A DNA stretch of 7,937 bases from Pseudomonadota bacterium (GTDB lineage: Bacteria > Pseudomonadota > Gammaproteobacteria > Steroidobacterales > Rariloculaceae). Under the pieces are notes generated by a model that was not told the DNA's origin, did no database searches, and saw only the letters and a list, made by a program, of their open reading frames with translations. Both the position numbers and the translations under genes were made by a program. Of this stretch, positions 1 to 6,889 are shown piece after piece (positions within the stretch are counted from its first letter, which is position 1; each line of letters begins with the position of its first letter). The DNA lies in assembly GCA_009843005.1 (NCBI GenBank), contig VYEH01000338.1:1-7937 (forward strand). Direction: 5' to 3'.

Positions 1-1
1 G

Positions 2-727
2 TTCTGCGAAAAACCCCTCGATCTCGATCTGCGGCGGGCCAGGGAAAGCGTTGACATCGCCGCAAGGGCAGACGTGCTCCTGTGCCTGGGATTCAATCGG
101 CGTCACGATCCGGATTTTCGCAAACTCCGGATGGAGGCCAGGTCCGGTGCGATCGGGCCGATCGAAGTGATCACCATCATCAGCCGGGACCCTGCGCCGC
201 CCCCTCCGGAATACATCGAGAGATCCGGCGGTCTGTTTCGCGACATGATGATCCACGACCTTGACATGGGCCGTTGGTTGCTGGGTGAAGAACCCCAACA
301 GGTGTTTGCGACCGGAAGTACCCTGGCAGACCCGAGGATCGGGAAATTGGGGGATATCGACACGGCTGTCGCCGTGCTGCGCACACCGTCAGGCCGTCTT
401 TGCCACATTACGAATTCCCGCCGATGCAGTTACGGCTACGATCAGCGCATCGAGGTGTTCGGGTCGCGGGGAATGGTTCGTGTCGATAACCGGAAGATCA
501 CCCGGGTAGAAAAGGCAACGACCAGGGGGTTTGCCACTGAACCGGCACTGCCCTTCTTCCTGGAGCGTTATGCGCAGTCGTATCGTTTGCAGCTTGACAG
601 GTTCATCCGGGCGGTAGGCGGCGAATCGACCGACCTGGCATTGGGTTCCGACGGCCTGCGCGCACTGGAGCTTGCGGAGGCTGCGCACCAGTCATTCAGG
701 CTCGGCAGACCTGTTGACGTCAGCTAG
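2..727 (+). CDS. iolG: Inositol 2-dehydrogenase (IolG), C-terminal part; start lies before the window
   Basis: The enzyme does NAD-dependent oxidation of myo-inositol to scyllo-inosose (EC 1.1.1.18), the first step of cytoplasmic inositol breakdown. Seen: the frame is open from base 2 and begins FCEKPLDLDL, which contains the EKP motif of the Gfo/Idh/MocA family (catalytic Lys is residue 4 of the visible part). The block GLFRDMMIHDLDM follows, with Asp81 and His85 completing the Lys-Asp-His set known in B. subtilis IolG. SRDPAPPP, GDIDTAV, NSRRCSYGYDQRIEVFGSRGMV and FFLERY are typical of IolG rather than other family members. There are 241 residues here against about 330 for the family, so roughly 90 N-terminal residues with the Rossmann GxGxxG motif are outside. 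The GTG at 74 is internal and is not the start. The stop is TAG at 725-727, 15 bases before the next gene, so the two are probably co-transcribed. Confidence 0.93.
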   Translation, partial: FCEKPLDLDLRRARESVDIAARADVLLCLGFNRRHDPDFRKLRMEARSGAIGPIEVITIISRDPAPPPPEYIERSGGLFRDMMIHDLDMGRWLLGEEPQQVFATGSTLADPRIGKLGDIDTAVAVLRTPSGRLCHITNSRRCSYGYDQRIEVFGSRGMVRVDNRKITRVEKATTRGFATEPALPFFLERYAQSYRLQLDRFIRAVGGESTDLALGSDGLRALELAEAAHQSFRLGRPVDVS

Positions 728-742
728 CCCCAGCCAGTCGCG

Positions 743-1900
743 GTGGTGAGTAACTTGAACTTCGGCCTGATCGGCACCGGCTTCATGGGCAAGGCACATG
801 CCGTTGCACTACGCGCCGTGGGCACGGTGTTCCCCGAAGTCGCGCATCCGGGACTGACCTGTCTCGTCGACAAGAACGCGACCGTAGCTCAGCAGTTTGC
901 GGACGCCTGGGGGTTTGCAAGTGCAAGCGACGACTGGATCGGCATGTGCCGCAGCGACGCCATCGACGTCGTGGACATTTGTACACCCAACCACCTGCAC
1001 ATGGAAATGGCGCTCACCGCGATCGAGGCCGGAAAGCATGTCTATTGCGAAAAGCCGTTGGCTCTCACCGCTGCACAGGCGAGGCGAATTCGCAGTGCCG
1101 CCGAGTCCGCCGGGGTCAGGACAGCAGCCGGGTTCAACTACATCTGCAACCCCCTGATTGCCGCAGCGCGTGACATGATCGCGTCCGGCGAGATCGGGGA
1201 GGTTCATGAATTTCGGGGCAGCTGTCGTGAAGACTACCTTGCGGACCCATCCACGCCTTACGGGTGGCGCTGCGCCAGAAATCGGGCCGGCGCCGGTGCG
1301 CTTGCCGATCTCGGCAGCCACTTGATCTGCATGGCGGAGTTTCTGCTCGGGCCGATCGGTTCGGTGCTGGGCTCTCTCACCACCGTCCACGACCTGCGGC
1401 CGGACCCGATTTCGGGCCGGATGCGAACGGTTGAGAACGATGACATTGCGCAGGCGCTCGTCGTGTTCGAACGGGGATGCCCCGGCACGATGGACATCAG
1501 CCGCGTGGCTACCGGCAAGAAGTGCGGACTCATGTTCGAGGTATGCGGGATGAAGGGCAGCATCGCCTTCGATCAGGAACGCATGAACGAGTTGCGGCTG
1601 TATCAGGCAGACAGCCAGTCCGGTCGTCGTGGCTACCGGCGAATTCTCGCCGGACCGGCGCACCCGGACTATTCGGCGTTTTGTCCGGCCCCCGGGCACG
1701 GTCTCGGTTTCAACGACCTGAAAATCATCGAAGTTCGCAACCTGCTGCGATCCATCGAATCGGGTGACGAAATCCATGCCGACTTCAATACCGCCTGCCG
1801 GGTTCAGGAAATCTGCGACGCCATCGAGACTTCCCACGATGGGCAGCAGTGGGTTGACGTAAGCCGCAACGCCCTCGAACGGCTACAGCTCACCGCGTGA
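743..1900 (+). CDS. Second Gfo/Idh/MocA-family NAD(P)-dependent sugar or inositol dehydrogenase
   Basis: A full-length oxidoreductase of 385 residues. The N-terminal Rossmann domain has GLIGTGFMGKAHA (GxGxxG at 11-16). The EKP motif is in GKHVYCEKPLA (Lys104), and ADLGSH supplies the Asp189-x3-His193 pair. The C-terminal half is the usual substrate-binding alpha/beta domain, ending in DFNTACRVQEICDAIETS. All catalytic residues are present, so it should be active. It is clearly divergent from the iolG upstream: the active-site block, the FNYICNP segment and the roughly 50 extra residues all differ. By gene context the substrate is probably scyllo-inositol, D-chiro-inositol, a methylated or phosphorylated inositol, or a sugar entering the same route. 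Sequence alone does not decide, and it also resembles levoglucosan-dehydrogenase-like members. It starts with tandem GTG codons at 743 and 746 with no clear Shine-Dalgarno, suggesting coupling to iolG. Its last 18 bases overlap the opposing iolE end. Confidence 0.88.
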   Translation: MVSNLNFGLIGTGFMGKAHAVALRAVGTVFPEVAHPGLTCLVDKNATVAQQFADAWGFASASDDWIGMCRSDAIDVVDICTPNHLHMEMALTAIEAGKHVYCEKPLALTAAQARRIRSAAESAGVRTAAGFNYICNPLIAAARDMIASGEIGEVHEFRGSCREDYLADPSTPYGWRCARNRAGAGALADLGSHLICMAEFLLGPIGSVLGSLTTVHDLRPDPISGRMRTVENDDIAQALVVFERGCPGTMDISRVATGKKCGLMFEVCGMKGSIAFDQERMNELRLYQADSQSGRRGYRRILAGPAHPDYSAFCPAPGHGLGFNDLKIIEVRNLLRSIESGDEIHADFNTACRVQEICDAIETSHDGQQWVDVSRNALERLQLTA

Positions 1901-2872
1901 TTGACTTGCATCACCAGGGGCGCCTGGTTCCTGGTTCTTGCCGTCGGTGATATCGCGACCGGGTTGCCGGTTCAAGACGTCGATGGCCAATTCGGTGCAG
2001 AGCTCATGCATATGCGCGGCAGCCAATGCCGCGAATCGTTTCGAGGGCGCCGTGAGCGGATCCTGTTCGGCCTCCACGACGAGCCAGCCGTCGTACCCGA
2101 CCGACTTGAGGTGTTGAAGCGCAGCGCCGAAGTCGATGCAACCCTCCGCATCGCCGGGCACCGTGAACACTCCATTCATTACGGCATCGAGAAAGCTTAG
2201 ATCGCGATTCCTGGCGTCCTTCAGTACGTTCGCACGAACATTCTTGCAGTGCACGTGACTGATTCGGTGCCCGTGCGCCGCAAGTAGTGCAAGCGCATCC
2301 CCGCCGGCGTAGGCAAGGTGGCCTGTATCCAGCAACAGGCCGACGCTCTCGCCCGTGTTGTTCATCAGCCTGTCGATTTCTTTCGGGCTCTGGACGATGG
2401 TGCCCATGTGATGGTGATAGGCGATCCGGATGTCTTGATCGAGACAGGAATCACCCAATTCCGTCAGCTTCCTGCCGAACTCCGTCCATTCGCCGTGATG
2501 CAGTGTGGGCCTCAGTGACAGCGGCATGTTCCGCGAACCGTGAATGGCGTCGGTGGTGTCGCAGAAGACGATCACTTTCGACCCCAGCGACTTCAGGAGA
2601 CGCAGGTGGTCCTGAAGCGCATCGATTTCTTCAGCGACCGATCTGCGCAGAAGCAGACTGCTGTACCAGCCGGATATCAATTGGAGTTCGAACGCCGCGA
2701 GAACGCGGCCCAGGGCGTCAGCCTGCCGCGGAAACTTGTTGCCCAGCTCTATACCGGCAAAGCCCGCCTCCCGGCTGTCGCCCAGACAGACTTCCAGCGG
2801 TGTATCCGCTCCCAGGGTCGGGAGATCGTCGTTGGTCCAGAGCAGTGGATTGACACCGATTCGTACCGCCAT
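1883..2872 (-). CDS. iolE: Inosose dehydratase (IolE) with an extended C-terminal tail
   Basis: Dehydrates scyllo-inosose to 3D-(3,5/4)-trihydroxycyclohexane-1,2-dione (EC 4.2.1.44) and supplies IolD. The 329-residue protein has the xylose-isomerase-like TIM barrel of sugar epimerases/AP endonuclease 2. MAVRIGVNPLLWTNDD opens it, FAGIELGNKFP is at 38-48, SGWYS at 67-71 and YHHHMGT at 152-158. LLLDTGHLAYAGGD is at 179-192, HVHCKN at 206-211 and VVEAEQDP at 265-272. Probable metal ligands by family pattern are Asp182, His208 and Glu267. IolE proteins are usually about 300 residues. The extra tail here (from about 303) is Pro/Gly/Asp-rich, looks disordered and ends inside the opposing dehydrogenase gene. 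The ATG at 2872 is 15 bases after the iolD stop, with no Shine-Dalgarno in the gap, so translation is probably coupled to iolD. Third gene of the iolC-iolD-iolE unit. Confidence 0.94.
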   Translation of the reverse strand: MAVRIGVNPLLWTNDDLPTLGADTPLEVCLGDSREAGFAGIELGNKFPRQADALGRVLAAFELQLISGWYSSLLLRRSVAEEIDALQDHLRLLKSLGSKVIVFCDTTDAIHGSRNMPLSLRPTLHHGEWTEFGRKLTELGDSCLDQDIRIAYHHHMGTIVQSPKEIDRLMNNTGESVGLLLDTGHLAYAGGDALALLAAHGHRISHVHCKNVRANVLKDARNRDLSFLDAVMNGVFTVPGDAEGCIDFGAALQHLKSVGYDGWLVVEAEQDPLTAPSKRFAALAAAHMHELCTELAIDVLNRQPGRDITDGKNQEPGAPGDASQSRGEL

Positions 2873-2887
2873 GGTCCGGAACCGGAA

Positions 2888-4744
2888 TCAGTACGGTTGC
2901 CTGGTCTTTGCGGAGATATATTCTGCGCGGGCCGCGGTCACTTCCGCACGGCCGGACACCTCGGGCACGGCAACGTCCCACCAGAAGCCGCCGCCGGAAG
3001 ATTGGTCGGGGTCGGTGCGCAGACTGATCAGGTACGATCGATCGGCCGCCTTGGCGCGCCCCACGGCCAACTCGAGTTCGGCCAGATTCTCAACGTGCTC
3101 CGAAGCCGCGCCCATGGCCGATGCGTGCCTGGCAAAGTCGAGCAACGGCGCGCCGTCCTCGGCAGCGGCACTGTCGCCGAACAGGTTGTTGAATGGCGCG
3201 CCGCCCGTCGACACTTGCAGGCGATTGATACAGCCGTAGCCTCCGTTGTCCAGGACCACGACGATGATCTTGTGGCCCAGCATCACGCTGCTCGCCAGTT
3301 CCGAATTGAGCATCATGTAGGAGCCGTCGCCGACGAGCACGATGACGTCGCGGTCGGGACAAGCCATCTTGACGCCCATGCCGCCGGCGATTTCGTATCC
3401 CATGCAGGAATAGCCGTATTCGAGGTGGTAGCCGCCGACCCGGTCGGTACGCCAGAGCTTGTGAAGCTCGCCCGGCAGACCCCCGGCTGCACAGACGACG
3501 ATGTCGCCGGGGTCCGATGCGCGTTTCACGGCACCGAGAACCTGGGCGTCCGAAGGCAGTCCGGACGGTGCGGAAATCTCCTCCGCGGAGGTTGTTTGCG
3601 CGTAGTAGTCGTTCCACGCGGCAATGGCTTCTCGCCCGGCCTGCTGCCATTCAGGGTCGGCCTGCCAGCCTGCCAACCCCGCCTGCAATGCCTGCAAGCC
3701 GCGCCTGGCGTCCGTGACCAGGGGTTGAGCGCCATGCTTGTCGGCATCGGGCCGAGCCACATTGAGCTGGATCAGGCGCGTCTTGTCGGGCTGGATCAGG
3801 GTCCGTGACGCTGTCGTGAAGTCCTGCAGCCGCGTTCCGACCGCGAGGATCACGTCAGCCCCTTGCGCCAGCCGGTTAGCGGCGTCGGAACCGGTCACCC
3901 CGATCGCTCCCACGTAGTTTGGATGATCCCAGTTCAGTGCGCCCTTGCCCGCCTGGGTTTCGGCGACCGGAACCCCGTGCGCCTCGGCAAATGCGCGCAA
4001 CGCTGCCGTGGCGCCGGAATAGTGCACGCCGCCGCCGGCGATCAGCAATGGCCGTCTGGCATGCCGCAACACATCGACTGCATCGTCCAGTTCACAACGG
4101 TCGGCTCCCTTGCGTGGCAGGCGGTGAACTCGCTCCGAGAACAGGTATTCGGGGTAATCGTACGCTTCGGTCTGGACATCCTGGCACAACGCCAGGGTCG
4201 CAGGTCCGCAGTCTGCCGGGTCCGTAAGCGTGGCGATCGCCGCGGGCAAACCGGTAATGATCTGTTCCGGCCGCGTAATGCGATCGTAGTAACGGCTGAC
4301 CGGGCGAAAACAGTCGTTTACCGAGATCGTCGGGTCGCCGGGGTATTCGAGCTGCTGCAACACCGGATCCGGCGCTCGGTTCGCAAAGACGTCGCCCGGC
4401 AGCAATAACACCGGCAGGCGATTGACGTGCGCCAGCGCCGCGGCCGTGACCATGTTCGTTGCACCGGGTCCGATGGACGTCGTGCAGGCCATCATTCGCC
4501 TGCGTAGGCTCGCCTTCGCGAAAGCGATCGCCGCGTGGGCCATGCCCTGTTCGTTATGGGCACGGAACGTCGGCAATTCGGCCCTCCTGTCAAACAGCGC
4601 TTCACCGAGTCCGGCAACGTTACCGTGGCCGAAAATGGCGAACATGCCGTGAAACAGCGGCTGGATGTCGCCGTCAATTTCGACTCGCTGCGCGACGAGG
4701 AATCTCACAAGCGCCTGAGCCATGGTCAGTCGAGTCGTCTTCAT
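2888..4744 (-). CDS. iolD: 3D-(3,5/4)-trihydroxycyclohexane-1,2-dione acylhydrolase (IolD), ThDP-dependent
   Basis: Opens the ring of the dione made by IolE to give 5-deoxy-D-glucuronate (EC 3.7.1.22). It belongs to the acetolactate synthase-like thiamine diphosphate family. Domain order in the 618 residues is typical. The N-terminal pyrimidine-binding domain has the cofactor-activating Glu65 in AHNEQGMAHAAIAFAK and SIGPGATNMVTAAA at 90-103. The central domain runs about 220-360. The C-terminal pyrophosphate/Mg-binding domain has GDGSYMMLNSELASS with Gly472-Asp473-Gly474, 25 residues, then Asn500. The length matches the family and nothing is missing. GGGFWWDVAVPEVS near the C-terminus is a familiar IolD block. 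The ATG at 4744 follows the sequence CAGGGAA directly, a weak and closely spaced ribosome site. The second Met (residue 8) has none. It lies 43 bases after iolC and 15 before iolE, in one operon. Confidence 0.96.
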   Translation of the reverse strand: MKTTRLTMAQALVRFLVAQRVEIDGDIQPLFHGMFAIFGHGNVAGLGEALFDRRAELPTFRAHNEQGMAHAAIAFAKASLRRRMMACTTSIGPGATNMVTAAALAHVNRLPVLLLPGDVFANRAPDPVLQQLEYPGDPTISVNDCFRPVSRYYDRITRPEQIITGLPAAIATLTDPADCGPATLALCQDVQTEAYDYPEYLFSERVHRLPRKGADRCELDDAVDVLRHARRPLLIAGGGVHYSGATAALRAFAEAHGVPVAETQAGKGALNWDHPNYVGAIGVTGSDAANRLAQGADVILAVGTRLQDFTTASRTLIQPDKTRLIQLNVARPDADKHGAQPLVTDARRGLQALQAGLAGWQADPEWQQAGREAIAAWNDYYAQTTSAEEISAPSGLPSDAQVLGAVKRASDPGDIVVCAAGGLPGELHKLWRTDRVGGYHLEYGYSCMGYEIAGGMGVKMACPDRDVIVLVGDGSYMMLNSELASSVMLGHKIIVVVLDNGGYGCINRLQVSTGGAPFNNLFGDSAAAEDGAPLLDFARHASAMGAASEHVENLAELELAVGRAKAADRSYLISLRTDPDQSSGGGFWWDVAVPEVSGRAEVTAARAEYISAKTRQPY

Positions 4745-4774
4745 TTCCCTGGTTCCAGTGCTGCGTCAACCCGA

Positions 4775-4790
4775 TAGTGCCGCAGCACTA
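4775..4790. other. Short hairpin at the iolC-iolD junction
   Basis: TAGTGC and GCACTA form an exact 6-base-pair stem around a 4-base loop. The structure includes the iolC stop codon (TAG, 4788-4790) and lies 30 bases before the iolD start. No T-run follows on the minus strand, so it does not look like an intrinsic terminator. It could be an RNA-processing or stability element, or chance. Confidence 0.3.
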
Positions 4791-6722
4791 ACTGGCCTCT
4801 CGGTTGCGCCAATAGTCGATGAGTTCCACGTAGTTCCGCGCCACCGATTCGATCAGCGCCTCGTCGTCGATTTTCCCGGCCAGCCACTGCCTGCCGGGTC
4901 TGGCAAATATTGTTCGGCCAATCGTGAAGCCCTTGCAGATGTCGAATCCGGCGCAAGCGTTGAATCCGGCCTGCAACGCGCTCGCGGGCGCATCCATGCC
5001 CAGTATCACGACCCCGCGGCAATGCGGCGCACGCCGTGAAATCAGGTCGCTTACATTTTGCCAGGCAGTCCGGCTCATCATGGGCAACTTCCACCAGTCC
5101 GGCCGAATATCCAGATTGTAGAGGAGCGCGAGCACGGATCCGCAGGTGTCGTCGTCCACGACCGAACCCGCGGGCGGCAGAATCTCCAGCAGCAACTCGT
5201 GGCCCGACGAGCAGCAGGCCCGGTAGAGTTCCTTGACCTGCCGCTCCTGTTGCAGCCGCAATATCCTGTCGTCGTCAAGGCCATAAACCATCAGGCACTT
5301 GACGATATGTTCGAGGGGCCAGGCGCGCAACCGGTCACCGATGGAACGGCCGCCTTCGAGCTCCAGTGGCCGCGACCCCGATAGTTCCGCGGGGCGGGCA
5401 ATCCACCAGCCGCGACCGGTTACGTCGTTCAGGGCATCCTGGCCGAACGTGTCGTCGATTATCGCCCCGACCGTTCCATCGGATCCGACGGCGTCCGCAC
5501 TCCTTTCAATGGCCCGGACCATGAGGCGTTTCAGCGTGGCGATGCGTTGCAGCCCGGCCCCCGCCTGCTGCGCCATTTCCACCAGTTGCCGGCGATGATC
5601 GAATGCGAGCGCATGGATTTCGGGCCATGAGGCGGGCTGCCGCGTGGTGACGCGGTGCAGGTAATTGAGTTCATCGTCGAGATCGGGCCGGGGAATCTGC
5701 GGCGCGTGACGCATGTAATGGTCCAGTTCCTCGGCCGTGGGAATGGCGGGCGAGCAACCGTGCCTCGATACAACCAGTGCGCCGCAGGCGTTGGCGTAGG
5801 CCGCGCTCGTTTCGTGGTTCTCGTTTCGGAGCCAGCCGCGCAGGAAACCCGACATGAACGCGTCGCCCGCCCCCAGGACGTTGAGTACTTCAATTTCGGG
5901 GCAGGAAAAAATCGTCACGTCGTCGAGGCTCGCGGGGACCTCGCCGTCAACGACGACGCATCCCCGCTCCCCCAGTTTCAGCACCAGGATTGCATCCGAC
6001 AGCGAGCGAATATGGCGCAGCGCGCCGATCGTGTCGGTGCTGCCGCCGGCGATGTGCATTTCTTCTTCGGTGCCTACGATGAGGTCGCACTCGGGCCAGA
6101 CCGTCTGCAAGTGAGCGGACACCGAATGCGAATCGATGAATCGCGTTTCGCCGTCGCCAAGGCCCGTCAGGCCCCACAGAACCGGACGGTAGTCGATATC
6201 GACGATCACCCTGACTCCGGCGGCCCTGGCGTACTCGATGGCCTTCAGGCAGGTGGAATAGGTCCCGGGCGTCGAGAAGTGTGTCCCGGTAATGAGCAGA
6301 GACTTGCTGGAGGCGATGAAGTCGGCGGAGAAGTCGGACGCGTCGATCGCCATGTCCGCACAGTCGTTACGGAAAAAGATCAGCGGAAAGGTGTCCCTGT
6401 CCTTGATCCCCAGAACCACCAGTCCGGTGAACCTGTCGGGGTCAGTCACCACATGGCTGACGTCGACACCGCCGCGTGCAAGTTCCTCGCGCACGAAACG
6501 GCCCATATGTTCATCGCCGACCCGCGTCAGCATGGCCGACTTCAATCCCAGGCGAGCGCAGCCGAACGCGATATTGGCGGAGGACCCGCCGAGATACCTG
6601 GCAAAGCTCGACGTGTCTTCCAGTCGACTGCCGATTTGGTTACCGTAGAAATCGACCGCGGCCCGACCCAGACAAATGACGTCAAGAGAACCATTGGCGA
6701 AGTCTGTCGTTTCGGACGTCAT
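4788..6722 (-). CDS. iolC: 5-dehydro-2-deoxygluconokinase fused to DUF2090 aldolase-like domain (IolC)
   Basis: Phosphorylates 2-deoxy-5-keto-D-gluconate (EC 2.7.1.92); the fused second domain is proposed to cleave the product to DHAP and malonate semialdehyde, replacing IolJ. Counting from the ATG at 6722 (644 residues), the N-terminal PfkB/ribokinase domain covers about 13-335. It starts LDVICLGRAAVDFYG, has GGSSANIA at 45-52 and the ATP/anion-hole motif VLGAGDAF with GAGD at 284-287, Asp287 being the catalytic base. The DUF2090 domain covers about 365-642: HALAFDHRRQLVEMA, EILPPAG, KLPMM, RGVVILGMDAP and the phosphate-loop-like KGFTIGRTIF. An in-frame GTG at 6746 would add 8 residues. I prefer the ATG because GAGGG (6733-6737) sits 10 bases before it and nothing similar precedes the GTG. 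First gene of the minus-strand operon, divergent from iolB. Kinase function is certain by motif; the aldolase role is inferred from family knowledge. Confidence 0.93.
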   Translation of the reverse strand: MTSETTDFANGSLDVICLGRAAVDFYGNQIGSRLEDTSSFARYLGGSSANIAFGCARLGLKSAMLTRVGDEHMGRFVREELARGGVDVSHVVTDPDRFTGLVVLGIKDRDTFPLIFFRNDCADMAIDASDFSADFIASSKSLLITGTHFSTPGTYSTCLKAIEYARAAGVRVIVDIDYRPVLWGLTGLGDGETRFIDSHSVSAHLQTVWPECDLIVGTEEEMHIAGGSTDTIGALRHIRSLSDAILVLKLGERGCVVVDGEVPASLDDVTIFSCPEIEVLNVLGAGDAFMSGFLRGWLRNENHETSAAYANACGALVVSRHGCSPAIPTAEELDHYMRHAPQIPRPDLDDELNYLHRVTTRQPASWPEIHALAFDHRRQLVEMAQQAGAGLQRIATLKRLMVRAIERSADAVGSDGTVGAIIDDTFGQDALNDVTGRGWWIARPAELSGSRPLELEGGRSIGDRLRAWPLEHIVKCLMVYGLDDDRILRLQQERQVKELYRACCSSGHELLLEILPPAGSVVDDDTCGSVLALLYNLDIRPDWWKLPMMSRTAWQNVSDLISRRAPHCRGVVILGMDAPASALQAGFNACAGFDICKGFTIGRTIFARPGRQWLAGKIDDEALIESVARNYVELIDYWRNREAS

Positions 6723-6732
6723 ATTCGGCCTG

Positions 6733-6737
6733 CCCTC
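6733..6737 (-). promoter_or_regulatory. Ribosome binding site deciding the iolC start
   Basis: GAGGG on the minus strand lies 10 bases upstream of the ATG at 6722. The competing GTG at 6746 lies upstream of this site and has no purine-rich element of its own, so the ATG is the better start. Confidence 0.5.
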
Positions 6738-6814
6738 TGATTTCACCTGTGTCGAGGCTGTAGGGGTTGCAATTGGGGCACGTTGCCGGGAATTGGTCTG
6801 TTCCGCTGCAGTGT

Positions 6815-6843
6815 GCGACAGTTCAGAATAAACGTTCTATACT
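6815..6843 (+). promoter_or_regulatory. Probable sigma70-type promoter of iolB
   Basis: The -35 box GCGACA (6815-6820, 4 of 6 to consensus) and the -10 box TATACT (6838-6843, 5 of 6) are separated by exactly 17 bases. Transcription would start near 6850, leaving about 40 bases of leader with a ribosome site at 6875-6880. The spacer and -10 are covered by the inverted repeat at 6822-6846, which fits control by a repressor. This is inference from sequence only. Confidence 0.6.
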
Positions 6844-6846
6844 GAA
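6822..6846. promoter_or_regulatory. Candidate operator: inverted repeat TTCAG ... CTGAA between iolC and iolB
   Basis: The outer arms TTCAG (6822-6826) and CTGAA (6842-6846) are exact complements. The inner positions also pair (ATA at 6828-6830 with TAT at 6838-6840), giving about 9 matches per 12-base half-site. Nested inside is an exact AGAA-N6-TTCT (6825-6838), reminiscent of the GGAA-N6-TTCC site reported for the RpiR-type regulator IolR of Sinorhizobium meliloti (from memory). It covers the -10 of the iolB promoter and may also lie over a weak iolC promoter on the other strand. No regulator gene is in the window, so the binding protein is unknown. Confidence 0.5.
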
Positions 6847-6853
6847 AAATCAT
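6826..6853 (-). promoter_or_regulatory. Weak candidate promoter for the iolC-iolD-iolE operon
   Basis: On the minus strand ATGATT (6853-6848, 3 of 6 to the -35 consensus) and TATTCT (about 6830-6825, 4 of 6 to the -10) are about 17 bases apart. It would fire leftward into iolC with a leader of roughly 95 bases. The match is poor, and I list it because the operon needs a promoter here and no better pair is visible in the 167-base gap. Confidence 0.25.
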
Positions 6854-6874
6854 TGATCAAAATCTTTCATTTCC

Positions 6875-6880
6875 AAAAGG
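6875..6880 (+). promoter_or_regulatory. Ribosome binding site of iolB
   Basis: AAAAGG sits 9 bases before the ATG at 6890, a reasonable Shine-Dalgarno position. It supports this start over later ones. Confidence 0.5.
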
Positions 6881-6889
6881 TCGGACGAG

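Noticed and set aside
74..727. Reading iolG as a complete 217-residue gene from GTG 74
   Set aside because: The frame is open upstream to base 2 and encodes the EKP catalytic motif there, so the true start is outside the window.
809..1837. 342-codon minus-strand open frame opposite the second dehydrogenase
   Set aside because: It lies wholly antisense to a gene with clear family motifs, has no recognisable domain, and long antisense frames are usual in GC-rich DNA.
1958..1971. ACCGG-GTTG-CCGGT hairpin as a terminator between the convergent genes
   Set aside because: The stem is only 5 bp, lies inside iolE coding sequence and has no T-run on either strand.
2540..3808. 422-codon plus-strand open frame opposite iolE and iolD
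   Set aside because: It spans the junction of two well-supported genes on the other strand and its translation resembles no family; a GC-driven shadow.
5655..6740. 361-codon plus-strand open frame opposite iolC
   Set aside because: Antisense to the PfkB kinase domain, with no motifs of its own.
6853..6860. TTGATCAA palindrome in the iolB leader as an operator
   Set aside because: An 8-base palindrome is expected often by chance and has no partner or extension; it is weaker than the repeat at 6822-6846.
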